NCBI RefSeq assembly: GCF_022965805.1 | Contig: NC_133101.1 | Span: 49,680,342-49,744,341 of the forward strand | Source of the DNA: Primulina eburnea | Taxonomy: Eukaryota; Streptophyta; Magnoliopsida; Lamiales; Gesneriaceae | Length of the DNA stretch: 64,000 nucleotides | Direction of reading: 5' to 3' | Part shown: positions 34,103-45,763 of the stretch, piece after piece | Numbering within the stretch: the first letter of the stretch is position 1 | Layout of the letters: the number at the start of each line of letters is the position of its first letter | The notes under the pieces: model-generated | Databases searched by the model: none | Told to the model about the DNA's origin: nothing | What the model saw: only the letters and a program-made list of their open reading frames with translations | Translations under genes and position numbers: made by a program

Positions 34103-35341
34103 TTGAATGTTGAATGCCTGTCAAAGCTCCACAATGTGCTTCATGTTGAAGGATTAAATTCAAATCTTATAAGCATAAGTCAATTGTGTGATGATAATTT
34201 GCTTGTCAAGTTCTACAAACATGTGTGTGAATTTTTTGATGAATCTAACATATGCATCATGACAGGTACAAGGTCATCGGACAATTGCTACCAGATTGGT
34301 GAAGAAGTGTCGTGCAAACAAGAACAAATCACTGAACTCGACCTTTGGCATCGGAAACTCAGTATTGTAAATTTCAAAACTTTGAAGAATTTGAGTAAAT
34401 ATGAGGCAGTGAGAGGTATGCCTAAACTCTCATTTGGAATTCCTTATGTGTGCGGTGAGTGTCAAAAAGGAAAACAGACTCGCGTGTCACACTCGGTGTT
34501 GGCAGCATCTGGGACAACACGCTATCTGGTGTTAATTCACATGGATCTTATGGGTCCTATAGAAGTCGAAAGCTGTGGAGGTAAAAAATATTCTTTCGTA
34601 TGTGTTGATGATTTCTAACGGTTTTCATGGGTTAGTTTTATTAGGGAGAAATCAGATACCTTCAGTATGTTCAAACAATTGGTCAAGAGAATCACAAACT
34701 TTCATGATTTGAAGGTAAGAAGAATCAGGACTGACCATGGTAAGGAATTTGTGAATTCTTCTTTCTCATCATTTTGTGACAGGAAAGGTGTCTCACACGA
34801 GTTTTCGGAACCAAAAACTCCACAACAGAATGGAATTGCCGAACGCAAAAACAGAACAATTCAAGAAATGACAAGGGCGATGCTGACCTCAAAGAATATC
34901 TCAAAGCGATTTTGGGCAGAGGCCTTAAATACGGCTTGTCATATCTCAAACAGAGTATATTTGAGAAACGGCTCAACTATGACATCTTATGAGATAATCA
35001 TGGGAAAGAAGCCTAATCTCAAATACTTTCATATTTTTGGATGTGTTTGTTACACTTTAAATGATAGGGATCAGCTTGCTAAATTTGATTCAAAGAGTGA
35101 TAAGTCTCTGTTTTTAGGATATGTTACCAATAGTCGAGCCTTTCGTATGTTTAACCTAAGAACGAGGACAATTATGGAATCTATTAATGTTTTTTGTGAT
35201 GATTGTGCAGACCTCAAGAAGAAAACTGCTGAGGATGACGTTGAAGACCTTCTGGAAACTCAAACCTCAATGGACAATACAAATGTTGACCCAAGGGTTG
35301 CAACATCTGGCGCAACATGTGACACTGAAGTCATCGAATGA
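34103..35341 (+). pseudogene. pol: GAG-pre-integrase and integrase of C2
   Basis: It contains LDLWHRKLSIVNFKTLKNLS and VCGECQKGKQTRVSH (HHCC zinc-binding part) and the DDE core. The Asp is in HMDLMGPIEVE, the second Asp is in RTDHGKEFVNSSF, and the Glu is in GIAERKNRTIQEM. A TAA at 34616-34618 breaks the frame just after the first Asp block. The second block is open from 34667 to 35341, including the fold-back motif SLFLGYVTNSRAFRMFNLRT. The C-terminal part includes a TGTTG/CAACA palindrome. Confidence 0.9.
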
Positions 35342-35438
35342 CTAGAAGATGTTCACAGCGATGATGAGGCAGTAGATGATGGACCATGTATTCCAAAAAA
35401 ATCCAAAAGAACCATCCGTCATCTCAAATCATTAGAGG

Positions 35439-36634
35439 ATGCGTGAGGATGTCCAAACCAGGAAGAAAGATAAAGTCGACTACCGAAAAATGGTTGGACT
35501 AGTGTGCATGAACACCATGTACTCACAGGTTAGATTTTCATGCTTTGTATCCCAAATTGAACCTAAAAATGTCGATGAAGCTTTAAAATATGAGTTTTGG
35601 ATCAATGCTATGCATGATGAACTTGAAGAGTTTGTTCGAGATGATGTTTGGGATTTAGTTCCTCCTCCTGACCATGACAATATAATTGGAACAAAGTGGG
35701 TTTTTAAAACTAAAACTGATGAGTCAGGACATATTATTCGAAACAAAGCAAGGTTGGTTGCTCAAGGGTACACATAGGTTGAAGGGGTTGATTTCGATGA
35801 GACCTTTGCTTCTGTTGCCCGCATTGAGTCAATCCGAATTTTGCTAGCCATTGAATGCTACATGAAAATAAAACTATTTCAAATGGACGTCAAAAGTTCT
35901 TTTTTGAATGGTTTCTTGAGTGAGAAGTACATGTTAGACAGCCTAAAGGATTCGAAGATCCACACAATCTAAATCATGTGTACAAGTTTAAAAAGACTCT
36001 CTATGGTTTAAAACAAGCACCACGTGCTTGGTATGGCAGAGTGACTGACTACCTACTTGAAATTGGATTTAAACGAAGTGAGGTAGATAAAATGCTCTTT
36101 ATTCAAAAATCCGAATGTGAGATCCTCATTTGTCAAATCTTTGTTGATGATATCATTTTAGGCTCTTCATCCTAAAAGCATTCTAATGATTTTGTTGAAT
36201 GCATGTCTACTATAGTTGAAATGAGCATGGTTGGTGAATTAAATTTTTTTCTTGGTATGCAAATCAAACAAATGCATGATGGGATCTTCTTGTGTCAAAG
36301 TAAGTATGCTAAGAATCTACTAAAGAAATTTGATAATGAAAACACCAAGCACATGAAAACACCGATGGGCTCAAATGAAAAATTATCCAGAGATGTTGCG
36401 GCCGAAGATATTGACAATACCCTTTACCGCAGCATCATAGGAAGTATGTTGTACTTAACTGCCAGTCGCCCTGACTTAATGTTTAGTGTTTGTTTGTGTG
36501 CTAGATATCAATCTAATCCTAAGATTTCTCTCTTAAAAACCGTCAAACGTATCTTACGATACATAGCCGGAACCATTGACTTAGGATTATGGTATACTCA
36601 TGATACCAACTCAAATCAAGTAGGGTTTTTTTGA
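35439..36634 (+). pseudogene. pol: Reverse transcriptase of C2
   Basis: Blocks in order are WINAMHDELEEFVRDDVWDL, GTKWVFKTKTDESG, RNKARLVAQGYT (then TAG, likely from CAG), [15 protein letters not shown] (frameshift), KKTLYGLKQAPRAWYGR and FVDDIILGSSS (the catalytic DD, then TAA). After these come LNFFLGMQIKQ and YRSIIGSMLYLTASRPDLMF. Everything expected is there, but at least two stops and two frameshifts inactivate it. Confidence 0.9.
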
Positions 36635-37133
36635 TGCCGATTGGGCATGGGATTTGGATGATAGAAAAAGTACCTCAGGAGGTTGCTTTTACCTTGGAAA
36701 TAACTTGATATCATGGCGTAGTAGAAGACAGAACTGTGTTTCACTTTCAACTGCTGAATCCGAATATGTGGCAGCAGGAAGTGGTTGCACTCAACTCTTG
36801 TGGATGAATCAGATGATAGAAGACTATGGTCTTAAGAGTGAAACCTTAGTGGTGTACTGTGACAATTCTAGTGCAATAAACATTTCACAAAATCCGGTAC
36901 AACACTCTCGTACTAAACATATTGACATGCGTCACCACTTGATTAGAGATCTAGTAGAGAAAGGATTGATTCGAATGGAGTTTGTTGATACAAATAACCA
37001 ACTGGCTGACATATTCACCAACACATTAGATTTTGAGAGATTCTTCAACCTTAGGAAATCTCTCAGCATGTGTTCTGCCTACTCATTCATAGATGTTGTC
37101 TCAGATGTTACAACATCCCTGGACAACATCTAA
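36635..37133 (+). pseudogene. pol: RNase H of C2
   Basis: After a frameshift in a T run at 36625-36633 the frame gives DADWAWDLDDRKSTSGGCFY, STAESEYVAAGSGCTQLLW, VYCDNSSAINISQNPVQHSR and KHIDMRHHLIRDLVEKGLIR, then LADIFT. It ends at a natural stop at 37131-37133. The last codons overlap a TGTTG/CAACA palindrome (37092-37130). Confidence 0.9.
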
Positions 37134-38196
37134 CATGCATGTGCATCTTTAGGACTTAGAAATTTTGCATTTTCATGTATTCTGTGATATGATGTGTTGG
37201 AGTGATGTTGCTTAATCTTCTGGTACACTTACAATTCTTTATTCTATTTTCTTTAACACACTTGGACATGCAAAATATTGTACTTGAGTCACTAAATAAT
37301 GAAGGATAATCATGTACATCATGAGTTTGTTCCATGTGAAAGGGATTTGAGTAGATTGAAAATACTTGCAAATATGCTCTGTGTCAGAAGAAAAGAAGGA
37401 GAAAGCTACCTAAAAGAGTCAAAGAAGACTGTATTTTTTGTGTGGGCTTATGAATTCAATACAGAAATCAAAATAGAAGGATTGGAAAAAGCTACCTAGA
37501 GGAGTCCAAAAGAAGACCGCTCTTCTAGTGTGGGAGCTACCTCTTCTATGATCTGAAAATGGTAAGTACCTAAGTGTGAGGAAAAATCAAAAAAAATTTT
37601 AGGAATTGGACGTGTTGCCGAAGATGTTGCCAACATTTGTGACAACATCTCATCTGTAAACATATTTCATATTTGTTTCATGTTTCTATTTCTGTTACAT
37701 TTTGTTATTAGGAATAAATAGGTCATGCATAAACATATCATCGTGAATGCCACAAGGATATGTGTATTTCAACAAAGTAAAATCCAATGAAAATCCAGAC
37801 TTTGCAACAATTTCTAATCTATGTGATCCTTAATGCCTAGTGGGGCTAAAATTCGATGAGAAGTTATTTCTGAAAATTTTGAAAGTTGTTAATCTTAAGT
37901 TGTCTCAGTACTGTCTGAAAATGTGTTAATCCCTTAATCATTGCTGTTATTTTTTTTTTGTTGGGAGAAATTTATGTGAAGTGAATCGTTTTTTTTACAG
38001 TTTGGACTCACTTGATTGTTTGATTTTGTTACCGTTGCAGTGATCATTCATTCTTATCTCATTTTTTTACCGTCTAATTCGTCATTATTTGCCTAATTAT
38101 TTCTCGAATTTCCGTACCATCTTTTCACAATTTCTCTCTGCAAAACTTTTCCCCAAAATTCAATTCTTATCTTCGCTTGAAACTTATCTCGTGAAA
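37134..38196 (+). other. Spacer between pol and env-like ORF of C2
   Basis: No convincing gene is seen. An imperfect duplication of about 85 bases (AAAGCTACCTA near 37401 and 37487) and one TGTTG/CAACA palindrome (37611-37650) lie here. TTGTTACCGTTGCAG at about 38026-38040 resembles a splice acceptor, which would suit expression of the next ORF from a spliced RNA. That is inference. Confidence 0.5.
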
Positions 38197-39356
38197 ATGG
38201 AAGGAAAAGGCTTTGATCCACACGATATCCGAAGCGAAATGGGGAATACAGAGGATGTTTCCTCACCTCCCGCAACATCTGCTACAACACATTCTGCCCA
38301 GAACCTGCAGATCAATCCTGCTGCTCTCATGCCCGAACCTCTGGAAGTTATTGCTCCCAGTGAACCTGGGAATGCGATTGATCTGGACAATCCGCCAATA
38401 ATCCAGTTCTTTGATCCTCCGCGCCCCCATGTTCGCTGATCAAAGAGACAAGCTGGATATAACCCCGATCTTACTCCCAGGAAGAGATTTCGCCACAAGG
38501 GCCAACCCCCCACTCGCCCCTCGCTGATTGACGACGGTAAAACATCGGGCGATGATTCTGGTGATGCTAACTACGAGTTTGTAGCACGCAAGAAGACTGT
38601 CTCTCCGCCTAAGGAAAGTAATTCTTCCTTCAGCGAAGCCACTGAATCTGATAAGGACACAACCCTTGTTCCTCCTTCTCAGCCCTCACCATCTACTGAA
38701 GAAGAAATCATGTTGGTCCAATTTATGGCCAACCTGAAAAAATCAGAAAATTGATGCCTCTGCTGCTACTATTGCTTCCCAAGAATCTGAAGGTTCTACT
38801 GAATCCAGCAATTTTCCTGACAAAGGTGCCGAAGACGATGTTGTTTCTGCTGAAAATTAGTCTGCTACACAGGATGTTGCCGAGGAGGTTGCCCACATTG
38901 AGGACAACACTGACCTCGGTGATTATGATTTGGACTCAACTTTCGCTACAAAATTCTACACCGAACACGCAGTTTCACAGTGGCATCTTTATGCAAATCG
39001 TGACGTTATCGAGGAAAAGAACATCGACACTGATGCCTTTGAAAGGCATAATCTGATTACCTTCCTGAAACACTGCTCCCTGCTCTCCACAGTCTCAGCA
39101 GTCACCCCGTTTAGTCGCTGGCCGGTGCTGGAATTCAACTCAAACCTCTCACCTGGAGTAGGTGATGAGAGATCTGCAAAGTATGGGAAAGTGTTTGTTC
39201 GCAACAAAATCTTTGAGTTCAATCCTTCAATCATCAATTCGCATTACCAGACTCCTACATAAGATGAGGATGGTCTTTCCCCAGACATACACTTTGTCAC
39301 TTGCACAATCACTGGGGCTTGTCTCTCACTTTCCAAACCATTCGCAGAAGTTATCA
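38197..39356 (+). pseudogene. Env-like third ORF of C2, part 1
   Basis: It starts MEGKGFDPHDIRSEMG. A Pro/Ser/Asp-rich N-terminal region with a basic patch (RKRFRHKG) leads to a globular domain (TKFYTEHAVSQWHLYANRDV, SRWPVLEFNSNLSPGVGDER). Stops at about 38437 and 38860, a frameshift near 38750 and a stop at 39260 break it. The gypsy solo LTR interrupts it at 39357. The globular domain resembles the putative plant transposon protein domain found after pol in several plant LTR elements. No transmembrane segment is seen. Confidence 0.65.
39352..39356 (+). other. Target-site duplication of nested solo LTR, left copy
   Basis: TATCA matches 42310-42314. Confidence 0.8.
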
Positions 39357-42309
39357 TATAATGGCCCGAAAATTCGAGTTTGAAAATTTGCGGAAAAATT
39401 AAAATTTTCTTTTTAAAATAATCATAATTGCCTCATCCACAAAATCAACTGATAAATCAAATTTAAATGTTCAAAATAGCAGCAGAAGAAATTAATACTC
39501 GCCAAAATAACCAGTTAAAGTATTCAACAACTGACAAAATGTTTGAGCATAAAAAAATTATGGCGAATGCTGTAAATGAGGTCCTCGGGTTCCACTACTG
39601 CCGACCCAATCTAGCTCACTGGTCCCCGCCCTCGGTCCCGACATCATCGGTACCTACAACAATCAAGTCTAGTGAGCCTAAAGACTCAACATGCATATAT
39701 CGTAAATAACGAGTAAATAATATAGTAAAATTTCATGGGAGTAAAAATATCATGTCATGAGCAATTATAATACGTGCATAACTGACTGAAAATTATAAGT
39801 GAAATGCTTGCTCAATCGAGCCCTATCGTAAAATAGCATGTAATAATTTTCTGGTGAGATTATGGTCTACGCAAGTGGCCCCTGCACTGAACTAAATTGA
39901 CCGGTAACTAGCGACCGGACCGGTAACTGGCGATCGGGTGAAATAATGAATGTCTGATCAGACTAATGCCACAGTATACTGGGTGGTACATAACTGAACT
40001 GACCGGATAATACAATGCTCCCATGATAGTGAAATGGCCACAAGCAATATCGCATAAATCTCAAAAATGAATATTTTATATTTTTATGCACGTAATATAA
40101 TTAAATGGCGTAATGAAATATCCTGTATTATTTTACCACATGGATTAGATCGTTCCCAGGCTCGCTGCGACCTAAATTTATCATGAAAAATATGCAAATG
40201 AATTTTCTCGACCAAACTTAGTAATTGAATCCAAAAACGAGACAATTACGCCCAACGACTTCGTATTTAATCATGACTTCTTGCCAACCCGAACCAACAC
40301 CGAACCATCCTTTAGTCATGATTAAAATACACTCAAAATGATGAAATAATGCTCCAAACATTATGCAAGTCGAAATTTTGGTGAATGGAGGCCAAAATAG
40401 GAAACGCTCTTTCGAGAGTCAATTTGGCACATCGCACCGTAATTTCTCGTACGACCTCAAAAATGATCTGAATCATGAACGGCCAAAAACATGACCTTCC
40501 AAACTTGATGGGTCACTGTCCAGTCCAAGGCCATAGGCTAAAAGCCAACTAAGAACTCGTACGAGCCACTGAACCGAAGCACCAAGTTGCTGTCCACAAA
40601 ATACAGCTGATGGCCATTGGGACGTGAACCACCGACCATAACCTCTTACCAACATCCTAAGGAATGATTTGAACCATGTATAAGGGCCCTAGGCCAGCAA
40701 CAATTCGCATCACACAAGAAACCAACCGAAAGTCCCACCCGAGAGCACCCTTGCATGCGTGGGGTGTTTTGCTTCGTTTGTTGTCTCGTGTCATTCCAGT
40801 GGCCATTTTATTGACCATGGCACGATCTAGACATCCAGAGGTATGGTATGAACCGTTGCTAAGGGCCATAGGCCAACCAAGATCCACACTATTCCGCAAA
40901 ACCGAATGTTACACTTGTTGGAAAATGAGGAGGCCGAAAGGGGGTAGGGGTTGTTCTTGTTTTTTGATTTAAAAACCGATGTAACCATAGGACCAAGCCT
41001 CAAAAGGGCTACTTTTTATCATCTTAGACATGCTAGGGAAGTGTTCTAACCATAGCTATAGGCCCCTAGGGCAGCCATGATCAGAAACTTCCTCTATGGA
41101 CAGCAACTCAAGAAAAATCGAGCACACAATGACACTTAATGGGGTGTTGCTGTCATCTCTTGATTTCAGCTAGCATGGGACTCGAACCAATGGACAAATG
41201 TGTTCCTAACATATCCTAGTACATGCCTAGGAGCATCCTTGGAAGCCTGGAATCAAACCAATACCTGAAACCATCAAAACAAGGCGACCCGTGAAGCAAG
41301 AAATGGAGGAGCCGAAATTCTGCACTCATTTTTCTCAAAATATGGTCATGTATTTCGGTTTTTGGCTTAATGAAATCATGAGTATGATGTTTAAAAATAT
41401 TAATATGGCTTGATTGAAGATCAAAGAAGAACATATACATGCCTGGTTTCGTTTTGAAAAGAAAACGAACGAAACACAATGACGCGGCGCGGAGGAGATG
41501 GAGCGTTTTGCTACCTTGCTTGCTACTCGATTTTTCCCTCTTGTTATTAGCTATGAGGCGCACGAATTTTCTACTCTGAAATGCTCTGAATTTTGGTCAT
41601 GGGGGAGGGGAAGTGATGGTTAGGAGAGTGAGGGAGATCCAATAATAAAGGGATACAAATGGTATGACCAAGTCTCCTCTCTTTTGAATTTTGAATTGGT
41701 TAATATCAAATGATTGTTGGAGGGATCTAGAATGAGGTGTGGCCGAATTCTCATGCTAATCTATACTAGGATAATGTTCTAATATTAATTAATTAAGGGT
41801 GAAAAGATTACCATGCTAAGGAGTGACAAGGAAATGGTCAAAGGGTGAGTTGGCATAGAATTGTTGTCTCACTAAGGGGGGTGGCCGAAATTATTCAATA
41901 AATGGAAGGGAAATATTGTTTGGTTAGTAAGTTTTTAAACCTTAAGAGCCTTACCTATCCTTTAAATAATTTAGTGAATTAACACCTCAATTAAGGAACC
42001 TAAATGAACTTATTTCCTACTCACCTCAAGTTACTAAAATAATTCCTTAAACCTCCTTTTTAACTTAAATCAACTTACTAGCTAGCTAAAATAAACTCTG
42101 GGAATGATTTCTTAAATCTTAAATTTTATCTCAAAACTCCAACTCCAGTCCGGCCTCACTGAATTAACTGAAAAGATAAAAATTAAACTACTGCATAAAA
42201 TAATTAACTTTAAAGAAAAGCATTTAAATACTCATGCAATGAAATCATTTTAATTTAAAATACTAGAATTATGCATGTCTTATACGTAGTCTAATTTACG
42301 GATTCTACA
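39357..42309 (-). mobile_element. Gypsy solo LTR, 2,953 bp, nested in C2
   Basis: On the minus strand it starts TGTAGAATCCGTAAATTAG and ends TTTTCGGGCCATTATA (CA end mutated to TA). It is flanked by TATCA on both sides and has no internal gag-pol. Removing it with one TATCA copy rejoins the env-like frame. Internal landmarks such as GGTCCTCGGGTT and a CTAGTGAGCCTAAAGACTCA segment are of the Tekay LTR type. Open frames inside are random. Confidence 0.85.
40490..41090. repeat. Degenerate repeats of about 175-200 bp inside the solo LTR
   Basis: A segment like GAACCNTNGNTAAGGGCCNTAGGCCA recurs near 40530 (AAGGCCATAGGCTAAAAGCC), 40685 (AGGGCCCTAGGCCAGC), 40863 (AGGGCCATAGGCCAACC) and 41065 (AGGCCCCTAGGGCAGCC). 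Each sits in a similar but diverged context. Confidence 0.5.
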
Positions 42310-43017
42310 TATCAGCAGCAAAGTTAACTTCATTCTACTCGGTGCTTCACAAGCTGTCAGTCGGACACCCTCTACCAATACCACTACTTTCACTCGACAC
42401 CAAGCTTTAGTCCTATACTCATTGGAACAAATGGGGTCTTCAATTTCGGGAAGCTTGTGTTCAACACAGTAATGAAATACGATAATGTTTGACTTAAATC
42501 ATCGAAGATCCCATACCCAAGCCTGATTTATGGGCTTCTGATCTCACAAGGCTTTGTTATGGATCTTACTGAGCATCTATCTGACCTTGGTGAACCTTTC
42601 AAGATTTACCCTGCCTTCTTCAAAGGAAATATAAAGATTGATCTTCCTTGGTCTGGTCCCGGTCATGCATCGGCAACACCTACTGGACCGCGCAACCCTC
42701 ATGCTTCTCCTATGACCACTGATTACATCATGATCTCTGTACCTGATGCTCACGCTCACATTGATCATGCTATGGCAAAGGTTGAGCAAGCCAAGGCTAC
42801 TATTGCTCATGCCATGCAGATGATTGAGCAAGCCAACACTGACATTACCTACTACGAAGTTGTGGCCAGAAACTTTCGGCTCTTTCTGGATGTAGCAGTC
42901 TTTCCCGGACAAAAAGGGGGAGATGATGATCAAACAACAGCTGGTCCATCTGGGACCAAGGATGATGAAGAGGATGAAGAGGAGGAAGATGATGATGATG
43001 GAGCGGGCGCTGCTTGA
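42310..43017 (+). pseudogene. Env-like third ORF of C2, part 2
   Basis: This continues after the solo LTR. First comes KLTSFYSVLHKLSVGHPLPI to a TAG near 42408. Then in another frame comes GTNGVFNFGKLVFNTVMKYD, a TGA, and the long open end 42559-43017 with a helical repeat (HAHIDHAMAKVEQAKATIAH) and a C-terminal run of Asp/Glu. The natural stop is at 43015-43017. The mid part parallels the Athila third ORF (see findings). Confidence 0.65.
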
Positions 43018-43271
43018 ATGTGATTTTGTTTTTGTTTTTAGTAAATTTGTTTTCTGGTGTGATAGAACTGCTTATTTCTCTATGTTGTGAACTGTTAATG
43101 AAATGGTGCAGGTGTTGTCTCAAGTGTTGCCAACAATTCTACAACACCCGTGCTAACCTTATTTTATTCAGGGGGAGAAAAGTTCTCTAACTCAGGGGGA
43201 GTTGATTTGAGCTAATCAAAGATAAATGGGTTTGATCTCATTTTGTCCAAGAAAGGCAAAAAGGGAGAGAT
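43018..43271 (+). other. 3' untranslated region and polypurine tracts of C2
   Basis: After the last stop come a TGTTG/CAACA palindrome (43111-43148), two AGGGGGAG boxes near 43171 and 43193, and the primary purine tract AAAGGCAAAAAGGGAGAGA (43252-43270) against the LTR. Repeated polypurine boxes before the 3' LTR are a known Sirevirus hallmark. Confidence 0.8.
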
Positions 43272-44107
43272 TGAAGGGAAATCATAATTCCGTATTTAAT
43301 TAATATATTTCTTAATTTAAAGTATTTCTCTAATATTATTTTTCCTTGTTGATTTAAATTGAGTATAATATTTAATGTGATTTTGTCTTTCTATGATAAT
43401 GAGATAATTATGGAAATATATATTCCAGATATAATATTAATGTTTAAATAGAGTTTATTTCTAATAAAACTCTACCTTCCTTATGAAATAGGTTTCCTTG
43501 TGAGGTAAAACTCTTCATCTATAAATGAGGTATCAAGGACATTGGAAAATGGCTTCTTGAATATCGATCATACATACACGGAGTGATTTTTTAGAGAAGA
43601 ATCATTCTCGAAGCCGTTGCTGTTTGAAGAGTGGTGATCACCGTGTTGCTATGAATGTTGCCAACATATACAGACAACATCTGTAACGATGTTGACTGAA
43701 GATTGCATCTAATTGATAGTGCTTTTCGGGACCAAGTTTGCTTTCTTATTTACGTTTTAATATTATTGGTAGTTGTTAGAAAGCTTTATTTTCTCAAAAT
43801 GTTGATGAAATTGATTTTTGTGAAAATCACTAGTGATAGGTTTTTGTGTAAAAGATTTGGTTTTTTAGTGATTAATTTTTGTCATAAGGCACCACACAAC
43901 TATTTATACTTTTACAAATCTAATCTCGTCCATTTATTTATTAAATTGAATTTGTGTTACAAAATATAATATTCCGCTGCATGTTGTCCGAGATGTTGTA
44001 ACATCTGGCACAACACTTAATTCTGAAAAGACGTGAATTTGCATTCTATATTGATTTGGTTATATTAGATATACTTTATTAACTGTCGAACAACACGAGT
44101 TCTTACA
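43272..44107 (+). mobile_element. 3' LTR of C2
   Basis: It pairs with the 5' LTR across its whole length, including both palindromes (43642-43682, 43980-44018) and the TATA region. The divergence is visible but modest by eye. Confidence 0.93.
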
Positions 44108-44112
44108 ATCCA
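44108..44112 (+). other. Target-site duplication of C2, right copy
   Basis: ATCCA matches 31152-31156. Confidence 0.9.
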
Positions 44113-44764
44113 ATTTTCAATTGAAAACAATATAATTTGTCCAAGTGTTGACGAGATTATTCAACATCCTATTTTCAATAATTACAATTTGGATTTCAGA
44201 TCACATGTTTTCTTCCTTGACTTCCTGAAATGTTTGCGATAGTTTTTTATACTCCGTTACCATCTTATTAATTGCAGTGACTAAATCATCTCGTGTAAAT
44301 TAGCCATTAGACACTTCCATTGGATGCATAATATAAGCTGGTGGTTTCTGAGTTCGACTCAGCCCACTTGTTTTTTCTCTTTTCTACCATCAACACCTTT
44401 TGTTCTCTTTTTTCTGAAAGATTTCTTTTCATATCTAGTTTGTCTCTTTTTAGGTGGATTAGTTTCATCCTTCTTTGGTCAGGTCTATTCTTAAACAAAG
44501 TGGCATATTCTTCCACAATTAAAACAAGCTTGATCAGATGAAATATATTTTCTTAAATTATTTTTCGTACTAATGTTCTGAAATTATTATCATTATTCCT
44601 CGTGAAATTTCCTAACTTCTTCGCAGAGAGGGGCATGACATCATCGCTTAGTTGTTCAGTAGATTTTGATGAAGATTATTTTGATACGACAAGATCCTTT
44701 GTTGGTTGAGAGGTAGATGGTTTTAAATCATTAAAAAGTGCAAGTTTTGCCCTTAAATTATTGG
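44108..44764 (-). pseudogene. gag: Old Sirevirus gag (F), segment 2
   Basis: On the minus strand the sequence gives QLSDDVMPLSAKKLGNFTRN, a CCHC start (CFNCGRICHF, frameshifted after it, near 44510-44480) and a coiled coil DDLVTAINKMVTEYKKLSQT near 44300-44200. This is the middle and C-terminal part of a Sirevirus gag, close to C3 gag at 63838-64000. It is broken by stops and by the C2 and Tat-like LTR insertions. Confidence 0.7.
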
Positions 44765-44957
44765 TAAGAATCCATAGGAATTATGCTAGTTTTGTATAGA
44801 ATCATGTGTGCTTTTGTTTAGTTTTGTGTTAGCACGGATATGATAAATTATGATTGTGTAATATATGGTTGGCAGAAGGAAAAGATTTCAAGTGACAAGA
44901 AGAAAAGAAAAGAAGAGTCCAATGAATTCAAAGATACGTGGAGTTGAGTCCTAGCAC

Positions 44958-45190
44958 CTCAGTGCTTGCCCGTAGGCGCATAAGATCAGTCGAATTATGA
45001 AGAAACAAATGTAAAACACCGTAGCTTTCGCACCTCAGCACCATTTGCGCGGCGCCTCAGCATCAGTGCGAAGTTAAGAGAAACGTCTCAGCGTAGACCA
45101 CAAAGCCTAAATTCTTAGGACATGCATTTTAATGTCTGAGAATGAAATTCGGTGCCTCAGTGCCACCTGCTCGGTGCCTCAATGCCGACA
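44958..45190. repeat. CCTCAGTGC-type GC-rich words
   Basis: CACCTCAGTGCTTGC, CACCTCAGCACC, GCGCCTCAGCATCAGTGCG, GTGCCTCAGTGCCACC and GTGCCTCAATGCCGAC occur within 230 bases, some as small inverted pairs. Confidence 0.7.
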
Positions 45191-45763
45191 GTCCTGTGAA
45201 AATTGGATGATTATATATGCAACTTGGCCATGAAAATATTTGACATGGGCTTTCTACTTTGAATATTAGGAGATCTTGAGTAACATATGATGGGGATCGG
45301 ATGTCACACATAAAGTAACACACGACACATGCAGAAATCACGCGAGAAGAGATCGAGGAGCAAGAATTCAAGGTACGAAGATGAAGATGGCAGATTCCTG
45401 ATGGAGAAGCAATATTTGGCTTTATTATTACTTTTATTTCGTCCCATATCTCTTACATTCATTCTTAGATTCACTAATGCTTAGTTTTGTTTTTTTGCTA
45501 TGAAATAATTTCCCCTTCTAGAGGGACGACGCAGCTTCATTTGAAATGGTGTTCAATATATTTGGACTTTTATGTTTGAATTATGCATAATTTATTTGTG
45601 TATTGTTAATCTTCTTGCTTTCAATAGATTGGCCAAATGAATGATGTTATAACATGTGATCTAATCACTCAGGAGAGAGGACCTATATTACAATAGTAGA
45701 AATACATTGTGGGTCTTTATATTCCCCATAAGACGTATAACCTCATCTAAGTCTGGCAAAAAC

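Larger units (their letters stand above)
31157..44107 (+). mobile_element. Complete Ty1/copia element C2, Sirevirus-like, 12.95 kb
   Basis: Two LTRs (822 and 836 bp) start TGAAGGGAAATC and end GAGTTCTTACA, with a perfect 5-bp target duplication ATCCA outside. Inside are an initiator-Met primer-binding site, gag with two zinc knuckles, protease, integrase, RT, RNase H, a spacer, an env-like ORF and a polypurine tract. A 2,953-bp gypsy solo LTR sits in the env-like ORF. Without it the element is close to 10 kb, the usual Sirevirus size. All ORFs carry stops or frameshifts, many of the CAA-to-TAA or CAG-to-TAG kind. Confidence 0.92.

Noticed and set aside
37299..37499. 66-codon ORF in the C2 spacer
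   Set aside because: It overlaps an imperfect local duplication and shows no conserved motif.
42577..42933. 118-codon minus-strand ORF
   Set aside because: It is the antisense shadow of the C2 env-like ORF, which has the better composition and the expected natural stop.
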